64,000 bases of DNA from Actinomycetota bacterium (GTDB lineage Bacteria > Actinomycetota > Acidimicrobiia > Acidimicrobiales > Ilumatobacteraceae): the NCBI GenBank assembly GCA_030645495.1, contig JAUSLV010000004.1, positions 61,420-125,419 of the forward strand. The letters are read 5' to 3'. Positions 56,219-64,000 of the stretch are shown one piece after another. A program made the position numbers and the translations under genes. The notes below the pieces were generated by a model. That model was given only the letters and a program-made list of their open reading frames with translations. It had not been told where the DNA came from and did no database searches. Positions within the stretch are counted from its first letter, which is position 1. Every line of letters begins with the position of its first letter.

Positions 56219-57653
56219 GAGCCGATCGTACGGGTTCCGGCAGCGGGTCAGCAGGCACCATGTGCACGACGGCTGGATGGTGGCGTTGGCGGCCACGCTC
56301 GTGGTGGGCGTGTGGCTGGGGCCGCACCTCCACATAGTCCTCGTGCTCGCGGCCGTCGTTGGCGTGGGGCTGGTGGTGCGCATGCAGGTGGCCGTGTTCG
56401 GCATCGCAGCCGTGCTGCTGCTGGTGGGCGCCGTGCTCGGCGAGCGGGCGTGGGCCCAAGCGCACCCACGACAACTGGGCGACTACACGGGGTGGGCGCA
56501 GGTGGTGGCCGACCCTGCGCCGTTCGGTCGCGGGTTGCGGCTGACGGTGGAGGTGCAGCACGAGCGGTTCGACGCGTGGCTGTACGGCGCTCGTCGCAAC
56601 CTGCCGGCTCAGTACCAAGTCGGCGAGTTCGTGTGGGTGCAGGGGCGGCGCACACCGGTGCGCGGCAACTGGCGCCGCGCCGCATTACGCCATGTGGTGG
56701 GCGGGTTCGACGTCGACGTACTGGCCGACCGCGACCGCGGCTCGGCCGTCACCCGCGCCTCGAACCGCGTGCGCGCCCGCCTCCGCCAGGCGGCCGAAGC
56801 GACGATGCCCTCGGCAGAGGCGGCGCTGTTCGCCGGCTTGGTGATCGGCGACGACGCGCGCGAGCCACCCTGGTTGGTGCAGGCGTTCCGCCGCTCGGGG
56901 TTGTCGCACCTCACCGCCGTGTCGGGGCAGAACGTGGGGTACACGTTGATCGCGGCGATGCCACTGCTGCGGCGGTTGCGGCCGTGGCCGAGGTGGGCGA
57001 CGACGGTGGCGCTGATCGTGTGGTTCATGGCGCTCACCCGCTTCGAGCCGTCGGTGCTGCGCGCCGGTTTCATGGCGGTGCTCGCCGCCACGGCCCACGT
57101 GCGTGGCCAGCAGGCCTCGCCGATCCGCTTGTTGGCGTTGGCGGTGGTGCTGTTGGTGGCGCTCGATCCGTTGCTCGTGTGGTCGGTTGGCTTCTGGTTG
57201 TCGGTGTCGGCCACCGCCGGCGTGTGCCAGGTCGCACCGTGGTTCGTGCCAAGGCTTCCCGGCCCACTCTGGCTGCGGTTGCCGCTGGCCGTCACCCTCG
57301 GGGCGCAGGTCGGCGTGGCGCTGCCCAGCCTGTTGGTGTTCCACCGCGTGCCGCTCGTGTCGGTGCCGGCCAACCTGGCGGCGGTTCCCGTGGCCGGGGC
57401 GGTGATGCTGTACGGCATTCCCTCCGGCCTCGTGGCACCGGCGCTGCCGGGGGTGCTGCAGCACGTGTTGATGCTGCCGAACTCGCTGGGCACCCGCTGG
57501 GTGGCCACTGTGGCTCGCGTGGCAGCCGCGGTGGAACCGTCGCCGGGTTGGGGCATCGCCGGATGGGGGCTGATCGTCGGTGGAATCGCCGGGCACCGGT
57601 GGGTCCACGTGCGCACGCGCTCGCGCCTGGTGCCGCCAGGTGTGCCATCCTGA
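56217..57653 (+). CDS. comEC: ComEC/Rec2 channel-domain protein (no beta-lactamase domain)
   Basis: 478 aa. N-terminal helices and an OB-like loop region (DYTGWAQVVADPAPFGRGLR), then the competence domain with LFAGLVIGDDAREPPWLVQA, FRRSGLSHLTAVSGQNVGYT and FEPSVLRAGFMAVL. This is the membrane pore that passes single-stranded DNA inward. The usual C-terminal metallo-beta-lactamase domain is absent: the frame ends soon after the last helices. ATG 56217 is the longest start but overlaps the divergent gene start; GTG 56262 or ATG 56277, directly before the first helix, are alternatives. Confidence 0.88.
   Translation: MSRSYGFRQRVSRHHVHDGWMVALAATLVVGVWLGPHLHIVLVLAAVVGVGLVVRMQVAVFGIAAVLLLVGAVLGERAWAQAHPRQLGDYTGWAQVVADPAPFGRGLRLTVEVQHERFDAWLYGARRNLPAQYQVGEFVWVQGRRTPVRGNWRRAALRHVVGGFDVDVLADRDRGSAVTRASNRVRARLRQAAEATMPSAEAALFAGLVIGDDAREPPWLVQAFRRSGLSHLTAVSGQNVGYTLIAAMPLLRRLRPWPRWATTVALIVWFMALTRFEPSVLRAGFMAVLAATAHVRGQQASPIRLLALAVVLLVALDPLLVWSVGFWLSVSATAGVCQVAPWFVPRLPGPLWLRLPLAVTLGAQVGVALPSLLVFHRVPLVSVPANLAAVPVAGAVMLYGIPSGLVAPALPGVLQHVLMLPNSLGTRWVATVARVAAAVEPSPGWGIAGWGLIVGGIAGHRWVHVRTRSRLVPPGVPS
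56225..56230 (-). promoter_or_regulatory. -10 element TACGAT, leaderless start of small membrane protein
   Basis: Minus-strand TACGAT ends 6 nt before ATG 56218 and lies inside the longest comEC frame. Confidence 0.5.
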
Positions 57654-57660
57654 ATGCACC

Positions 57661-58638
57661 ATGGCCAGCTACCTGATCACCGGCGACGACGAGTCGCTCA
57701 TGCTCACCGCGATCGGCGATCTGGTGAAGAAGCTGGTTGGCGATGGCGACCGCACGATGATGGTCGACGACTTCGACGGCGAAGATTTCGAGCTCCGCAG
57801 CGTGGTCGATTCTGCGCAGACGCCGCCGTTCCTCACCGACAAGCGGGTCGTGGTGGCTCGCGGCGTCGGCCGCTTCAATGCCGACGACGTCGCACCACTG
57901 GTGGCGTACCTCGGCGACCCGCTACCCAGCACCGAACTCGTGTTGGTGGCCGGCGGCGGGCGGTTGCCCAAGGCGCTCACCGATGCGATCAAGAAGGCGG
58001 GCGGCACCACGATCGACAGCGCGCCGCCCAGCCGTGGCCGCGAGCGGTCGGGATGGTTCGACGAGCAGATCCGTGGGGTGGGCCTGAAGCTGGATGCGCA
58101 GGCGGTGCAGTTGCTCACCACCTGGCTCGGCGAGGACGCCGGGCGGCTGCAGGGCATCCTCGAGACGCTGCTGGCCACGTACGGGGCCGACACCACGTTG
58201 CGCAGCGCCGAGGTGGCACCGTTCCTCGGCGACGCCGGGGGAGTACCGCCGTGGGATCTCACCGACGCGATCGATCGTGGCGACACCACGGTGGCGCTGC
58301 AATTGCTACAGCGGATGATGCGCGCCGGCGAGCGCCACCCGCTGCAGGTGATGTCGATCCTGCACGGCCACTACTCGAAGCTGCTGGCGCTCGATGGGGT
58401 GAACGCGCGGGATGAGGCATCGGCGGCGGCGGCGATGGGCATCAAGCCCGGCTTCCCGGCCCGTAAGGCGCTCGACCAGTACCGCAAGATCGGCGGGGGA
58501 GCAGTGGCCCGCGCGATCGCCCTGCTGGCGCAGGCCGACCTCGACCTGCGTGGCGCCAAGGAGTGGCCCGAAGACCTGGTGATGGAAGTGCTGGTGGCCC
58601 GCTTGTCGCGCCTGGGCGGCGCCGTGGTGCGCCGCTGA
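57661..58638 (+). CDS. holA: DNA polymerase III delta subunit
   Basis: 325-aa clamp-loader subunit. The N-terminus MASYLITGDDESLMLTAIGD and the SAQTPPFLTDKRVVVARG block (beta-clamp-contact wrench) are typical; the C-terminal collar includes HPLQVMSILHGHYSKLLAL and a late LDLRGAKEWPEDLVMEVLVARL. It opens the sliding clamp with delta' and gamma/tau. The order comEA, comEC, holA, rpsT, lepA is common in bacteria. ATG 57661, 7 bp after comEC. Confidence 0.93.
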   Translation: MASYLITGDDESLMLTAIGDLVKKLVGDGDRTMMVDDFDGEDFELRSVVDSAQTPPFLTDKRVVVARGVGRFNADDVAPLVAYLGDPLPSTELVLVAGGGRLPKALTDAIKKAGGTTIDSAPPSRGRERSGWFDEQIRGVGLKLDAQAVQLLTTWLGEDAGRLQGILETLLATYGADTTLRSAEVAPFLGDAGGVPPWDLTDAIDRGDTTVALQLLQRMMRAGERHPLQVMSILHGHYSKLLALDGVNARDEASAAAAMGIKPGFPARKALDQYRKIGGGAVARAIALLAQADLDLRGAKEWPEDLVMEVLVARLSRLGGAVVRR

Positions 58639-58668
58639 CCTGATTGGGTGGGGCTGGCTGGGCACGCG

Positions 58669-58695
58669 AAAAGGCCCGGGCGTTCGGCCCGGGCC
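58669..58695 (-). terminator. Rho-independent terminator of rpsT
   Basis: Nine-base perfect stem (GGCCCGGGC 58673-58681 with GCCCGGGCC 58687-58695) and 5-nt loop. On the minus strand it is followed by TTTT (58672-58669). It also lies 30 bp after holA, so it can act on both convergent transcripts. The clearest terminator in the window. Confidence 0.85.
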
Positions 58696-58719
58696 CTTCC
58701 AAGATCTGGTGAGAGGATC

Positions 58720-58974
58720 TCAGCCGGCGGCGTTGATCTTCTTCATCAGGCGGCTCTTGCGGCGAGCGGCCTGGTTCTTGTGGATGACGCCCTTGGCGGC
58801 AGCCATGTCGAGGCGCTTGACCGCGAGACGCAGCGAGTCTTCGTTGGTCTCGGTGCCGGCAGCCGACACGGCGTTCTTCACGCGGGTCTTCAGCTCGCTC
58901 TTCACGGCCTTGTTGCGCTCGGCGCGCTTGGCGTTCGTGAGGATGCGCTTCTTCTGACTCTTGATGTTGGCCAC
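58720..58974 (-). CDS. rpsT: 30S ribosomal protein S20
   Basis: 84-aa primary 16S rRNA-binding protein: basic, helical, starting [20 protein letters not shown] and with [17 protein letters not shown] at the end. GTG start 58974. A -10 box (TAGCCT) at 59029-59034 gives a leader of about 48 nt, unlike the leaderless genes around it; S20 expression is often controlled through its leader. Convergent with holA and closed by a strong terminator. Confidence 0.96.
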   Translation of the reverse strand: MANIKSQKKRILTNAKRAERNKAVKSELKTRVKNAVSAAGTETNEDSLRLAVKRLDMAAAKGVIHKNQAARRKSRLMKKINAAG

Positions 58975-59028
58975 GTGATGAACCCTTTGACACTGAGGGC
59001 GCCGAACGCGCCCGATTACGGCTTCACA

Positions 59029-59034
59029 AGGCTA
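59029..59034 (-). promoter_or_regulatory. -10 element TAGCCT of rpsT (with leader)
   Basis: Minus-strand TAGCCT about 54 nt upstream of the rpsT GTG, in the 126-bp gap shared with lepA. No clear -35 is visible. Confidence 0.4.
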
Positions 59035-59081
59035 ACAGCGACGGCCATGGGTACCCAACCTCGCCGACGCCATCTCGCCGG

Positions 59082-59087
59082 TAGGAT
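59082..59087 (+). promoter_or_regulatory. -10 element TAGGAT of lepA
   Basis: TAGGAT ends 13 nt before ATG 59101, so the leader would be only a few bases. Confidence 0.45.
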
Positions 59088-59100
59088 CGGGCGACTGGCC

Positions 59101-60885
<1,785 letters not shown>

Positions 60886-60938
60886 GATTTCTCGCGCTCT
60901 CTGCAGCGCGACGCACTGGTCATGCGTGTGTCGTGGTG

Positions 60939-61475
60939 ATGGATGCAACACTTGCACTCAACCCACACACCACCGACATGACCGACCACACGCCCGCGCT
61001 CGCCGTCCTCGTCGCGTTCGACGACTTCTACCGGGTCGAATACCCCGCCCTGGTGGCTGTCGCCACCGCGCTCCTCGGCTCGTTCGAGGCTGCGGAAGAC
61101 CTGACGCAGGACACGATGATCAAGTCGCTGATGCACTGGGGAAAGGTGCAGCGGCTGGAACGTCCGGGGGGCTGGGCCCACCGGGTGCTGCTGAACGGCT
61201 GCACGAGCTGGTGGCGCCGCCGCCGCACCGAGGCAGCGTTCCTCGCGCGGCAACGACGTGGCGCGCCCGCCACTGCGGGCCCATCACCCGACGCGATGGC
61301 CTTCTGGGGTGCGGTTCGCCGGCTCCCCGAGCGTCATCAGCGGGTGATGGTGCTGCACTACGCCGGCGACCTCTCGGTTGCCGAGGTGGCATCCATCCTC
61401 TCCGTCCCCGAAGGGACGGTGCGATCGGATCTCACGCGAGCGCGTGCAGCGCTCGCCGACCACCTGGAGGATTGA
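60939..61475 (+). CDS. ECF RNA polymerase sigma factor (SigE-family)
   Basis: 178-aa extracytoplasmic-function sigma factor. Region 2 is FDDFYRVEYPALVAVATALL with EAAEDLTQDTMIKSLMHW; region 4 is LPERHQRVMVLHYAGDLSVA with EVASILSVPEGTVRSDLTRA (HTH). It pairs with the following membrane protein, whose ATG comes 1 bp after the sigma stop. Start ATG 60939; ATG 60978 (MTDHTPAL) is an equally good alternative. The target promoters are not visible here. Confidence 0.87.
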   Translation: MDATLALNPHTTDMTDHTPALAVLVAFDDFYRVEYPALVAVATALLGSFEAAEDLTQDTMIKSLMHWGKVQRLERPGGWAHRVLLNGCTSWWRRRRTEAAFLARQRRGAPATAGPSPDAMAFWGAVRRLPERHQRVMVLHYAGDLSVAEVASILSVPEGTVRSDLTRARAALADHLED

Positions 61476-61476
61476 C

Positions 61477-62835
61477 ATGAACAGCCGCGACCAAGGAAAC
61501 GACCACGGACCGGACAATCCCGACGACGGCCGCATCGACGACTTGGCCCGTGCTGCAGGCCGCGAGCTGCGCCGCCCGGCGCCGCCGGAAGGCCTGGCGC
61601 GGGTGCAGACCAGCACCCGCCGCCGGCGGGTGGTGCGCGCCGCAGCGGCCGGAGGCGGTGCAGTGGTGCTGCTCGCTGCCGGAGTCCTCGCGTTCACCCG
61701 GGGCGATGACGATCATCGCGTCGTGCCGGCCGAGACCACAGTTCCCACCACAGTTCCCACCACAGATCCCACCACAGTTCCCACCACAGTCGTCACCCCG
61801 ACAGCCCCGGACGTGGTGTACGCCACGACGGGCTCCATTGCATCGCCCGACTACCTGCAGCACGTCATCGACCCCAAGACCGGGGCAGAGCTGCGCACGG
61901 AGACTCCCGACTCCGACGCCTCACGCGCGGCCCAGGAGGCGCAGACGGACGCCCGAGTCCTCAACGGCTGGCGCGATGCCCCAGAGCAGGCGGGCGGGTT
62001 CGGCTACCGCTTCGAGGTGGGCGACATCGTCTACGGCTATGTGGTGCGCTTCGCCGACGCGCCCGACCTCCCGGAGGAGGACCCTGACGTCCTGGCGCTG
62101 TACGACCGCTGCGGCCAGGCCGAGCTGACCATCGCGGGGGCGACGGGCATCGCCCTGCCGCCGCGTGTCCACCGCGCCGCCGTCAGCCTCGACAGGCACT
62201 GGATCGTCACCGTCAGCAGCGAGTGCCCGACCTACGGGACGCTCGTGGGGCAGCAGTCCATCCTCGGCGCAACCGCGACCGTCAAGGTCTTCGATGCCGC
62301 CCATCCCGAGGCACCTGGCACCGTGCTGATGACCGCCCAGGCCGACGGCATCGGTTCGCTGTTCTTCAGCCCTGACGCCCGCTACCTCGCCGTCGAGGGT
62401 GGCCGCGGGTACCGGGTGTTCGACCTCTCCGACAACTCGGAGGTCGAGTTTGCTCCCGGCGAGTGCGGCGTCAACGGTGGTCGCTACGCCCGCTTCGCCG
62501 GGCCGTGGGTCGGCGACTCGACGTTGGTGCTTGCGCTCGACTGCCCGACTCTGGGCGTGTCGCTGCTCGTCGTCGACGTGGCCACCGGCGACTCGCTGGA
62601 GGTGCAGGTGCCCGTTGTGGGCGACGTACCGACCACCGACGCCGGCCTGAGCCCGTACCTGGTCGTGGAGGTCGACGGCGAGCACTTCAGCACGCCGGCG
62701 AACGCCTGGTACACGATGTGCGAGCTCGCGGTGCAGCAACGCTGCTGGTACGGCCAGGGGAGCGCAGGGTCGGTGCTCATCCCCGATGCACGAGAGGCGT
62801 CGTTCCTCCCGCTCGGCTTCACATATGGTGGCTGA
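61477..62835 (+). CDS. Membrane protein paired with ECF sigma, anti-sigma-like with beta-propeller-like exterior
   Basis: 452 aa. A cytoplasmic stretch of about 50 residues (DDLARAAGRELRRPAPPEGL) could bind the sigma factor; no zinc-binding HX3CX2C motif is seen. One transmembrane helix follows (about 52-75), then a VPTT repeat linker and a large exterior domain with repeating strands (ARYLAVEGGRGYRVFDLSD) suggesting a WD40-like propeller. GGAGG 6 nt before ATG 61477 and the 1-bp gap show tight coupling with sigma. It probably senses the envelope or an external ligand and holds sigma inactive; inferred from the arrangement. Confidence 0.72.
   Translation: MNSRDQGNDHGPDNPDDGRIDDLARAAGRELRRPAPPEGLARVQTSTRRRRVVRAAAAGGGAVVLLAAGVLAFTRGDDDHRVVPAETTVPTTVPTTDPTTVPTTVVTPTAPDVVYATTGSIASPDYLQHVIDPKTGAELRTETPDSDASRAAQEAQTDARVLNGWRDAPEQAGGFGYRFEVGDIVYGYVVRFADAPDLPEEDPDVLALYDRCGQAELTIAGATGIALPPRVHRAAVSLDRHWIVTVSSECPTYGTLVGQQSILGATATVKVFDAAHPEAPGTVLMTAQADGIGSLFFSPDARYLAVEGGRGYRVFDLSDNSEVEFAPGECGVNGGRYARFAGPWVGDSTLVLALDCPTLGVSLLVVDVATGDSLEVQVPVVGDVPTTDAGLSPYLVVEVDGEHFSTPANAWYTMCELAVQQRCWYGQGSAGSVLIPDAREASFLPLGFTYGG
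61741..61788 (+). repeat. 12-bp tandem repeats (VPTT linker)
   Basis: Four units of GTTCCCACCACA, one with ATCCC in place of TTCCC. They encode the Val-Pro-Thr-Thr stalk between membrane and exterior domain and may vary in number. Confidence 0.85.
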
Positions 62836-62876
62836 GCCGGCGCGTGCGTGGCGGGCCTCGACGTCGAGGTGAGCGA

Positions 62877-64000
62877 TCAGCCCTTGGCGTCGGCCCAGCT
62901 GCGTACCACGCTGACGTCGGCCACGAACCGCACGTTCGCCTCGCGAGGCTGCCACCGGAAAGCGGCCTCGCCGAGGCAGTCGTGCAGCAACTGCACCGCT
63001 GCCTCCGCATGCTCGATGGGCACGTGCAGCAGCAGTTCGTCGTGCAGGCACAGCACGATGCGGGCGTCGATGGCTGCCCCACGGGCGCGCACTGTGACGG
63101 CCCACACCTTGAACAGCTCGGCCGCCGCACCCTGCACCATCGCGTTGCGCGCATACCGCCCGCGTGCGGCGGCTACCGCCTGCTGGTCGCGGTCGTCGCC
63201 GATCGGCCACATGCGGATGAGACGGCCGCCGTACGTACGGAGGTCGCGGCCCTCGACGCCCGAACGGGCGGCATCGGCGAGGTACTTCATCGCCACCGGG
63301 TAGCCGGCTTCCAGCCCGCGCAGGGCCTGGCCGGCTGTGCCGCTGGTCTGCCCGTACATCGCCGCCAGCACCGCCACCTTGGCCACCGAGCGCTCGACAC
63401 CCAGGCGCTTGGCCACCGGTGCGTACAGGTCGTCGTCCTGCGTGGCCCGGCGCAGCCCGCTGTCGCCCGACACCGCGGCCAGCACGCGCGGCTCGATCTG
63501 CCCGAGGTCGGCGCGCACGAACACGTGACCGGGCTCGGCCAGCACCACCGGCCGCAGCTCTCCCGGCAGGTTGTGCAGGCCGGCCTGCGCAGTCATCCGC
63601 CCGGCGGCGCCGTCGCTGCCGCCCCACGCGCCGCGCAACCGGCCTCCGGCCACGTTCGCGTCCAGCCAGCCGTAGCCGTACGTGGTGGCGACGCGCTCGG
63701 CCTTGCGCCAGTGCAGCAGGGCGTCGATCACGGGGTGCACATCGCGCATCTGCTCCAGCCGCCAGGCCCGCGTGTCGGGCACGTCGATGCCCAGGCGGCG
63801 CAGCAGGTTCTTCACGTCGGCAGGGCTGCGCAGGTCGATGCCGCTGCCGGGCGGCAGGTGCTGCAGCACCGCTGCGTCGCGGGCTGCACGAGTTGCTGCG
63901 GCCTCCTGCTCGTTGCGCGGCCGGGGCCCGACGAGCGAGGCGATCAAGGCCTCTGCCGCGGCCACGTCGACCGGCAGGCCATCGGTCTCCAGCTCGGTGC
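62877..64000 (-). CDS. Family-A DNA polymerase, C-terminal part (5' end outside window)
   Basis: Polymerase domain of a PolI-type enzyme; the frame stays open to base 64000 and begins with TELETDGLPVDVAAAEALI. Motif A is VRADLGQIEPRVLAAVSGD with Gly where DNA polymerase I has Ser. Motif B is RSVAKVAVLAAMYGQ with R and K in place but Leu at the position of E. coli Phe762. Motif C is LCLHDELLLHVP. The pattern fits the actinobacterial second family-A enzyme that lacks the 5' nuclease and is annotated as 3'-5' exonuclease/polymerase; the exonuclease part is outside the window. Role in replication or repair unproven. Confidence 0.85.
   Translation of the reverse strand, partial: TELETDGLPVDVAAAEALIASLVGPRPRNEQEAAATRAARDAAVLQHLPPGSGIDLRSPADVKNLLRRLGIDVPDTRAWRLEQMRDVHPVIDALLHWRKAERVATTYGYGWLDANVAGGRLRGAWGGSDGAAGRMTAQAGLHNLPGELRPVVLAEPGHVFVRADLGQIEPRVLAAVSGDSGLRRATQDDDLYAPVAKRLGVERSVAKVAVLAAMYGQTSGTAGQALRGLEAGYPVAMKYLADAARSGVEGRDLRTYGGRLIRMWPIGDDRDQQAVAAARGRYARNAMVQGAAAELFKVWAVTVRARGAAIDARIVLCLHDELLLHVPIEHAEAAVQLLHDCLGEAAFRWQPREANVRFVADVSVVRSWADAKG

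Overview
The window is high-GC (roughly 70 % by eye), densely packed DNA from an actinobacterium. Several things suggest an Acidimicrobiia/Ilumatobacter-like lineage: a phosphatidylinositol mannoside (PIM) gene set (a PIP-synthase-like CDP-alcohol transferase, a PatA-like acyltransferase, a PimA-like glycosyltransferase), the gcvH / garA-like FHA / FtsR-like MerR / DUF151 / MerR block known from mycobacteria, the pdxS-pdxT-yebC and ruvC-ruvA-ruvB blocks, and a very common TANNNT box 6-9 nt in front of start codons, as expected for leaderless mRNAs. No rRNA gene is present, so the placement is inference. There is one tRNA (Pro, GGG). I see no CRISPR array, insertion sequence or recognisable integrase.

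Layout. 1-1887: end of a cell-envelope O-acyltransferase. 1918-15999: a metabolic region with an FAD oxidoreductase, a creatininase-family amidohydrolase, an M20 carbamoylase/allantoate-type amidohydrolase, an AspT/YidE-type transporter, a complete ABC importer, an SDR, a cytosine-deaminase-like amidohydrolase, gamma-glutamyltransferase, a glycerophosphodiesterase and an aldehyde dehydrogenase. This looks like uptake and breakdown of C-N bonded compounds. 15977-24799: a diguanylate cyclase, lipid and acyl-CoA genes, a ferric-reductase-like flavocytochrome with a CopD-like partner, and ispH. 24871-27893: a PDZ/radical-SAM DUF512 protein coupled to the ribosome GTPase Der. 27918-32019: tRNA-Pro, a sulfotransferase, a membrane-anchored HTH protein, an SRAP protein, HIT and SDR. 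32068-36681: pgsA-like, gcvH, garA-like, ftsR-like, DUF151, MerR and gcvT. 36688-50978: a PhaF-like protein, pimA-like, lemA-M48, pdxST-yebC-bcp, a large lipoprotein hydrolase, ruvCAB, and then the PIP-synthase/PatA-like pair.

50941-54154 is the accessory part. A 39-bp stretch from the 3' end of the patA-like gene recurs, with three transitions, 2.2 kb downstream. Between the copies are paired GTCCTCAG repeats near both ends, a gene broken by a one-base frameshift, a one-helix membrane protein and a small acidic protein. Immediately outside the second copy is a membrane-anchored protein with three Ltp repeats, the domain of a phage superinfection-exclusion lipoprotein. This is the most island-like part of the window.

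54274-64000 returns to core genes: a YCII protein, a small HExxH protein, comEA, comEC (channel domain only), holA, rpsT with a strong terminator, lepA, an ECF sigma factor with its membrane partner, and the C-terminal part of a family-A DNA polymerase that runs off the end. Genes are tightly spaced; no gene-free stretch exceeds 300 bases (the longest is about 237 bases, 50979-51215).
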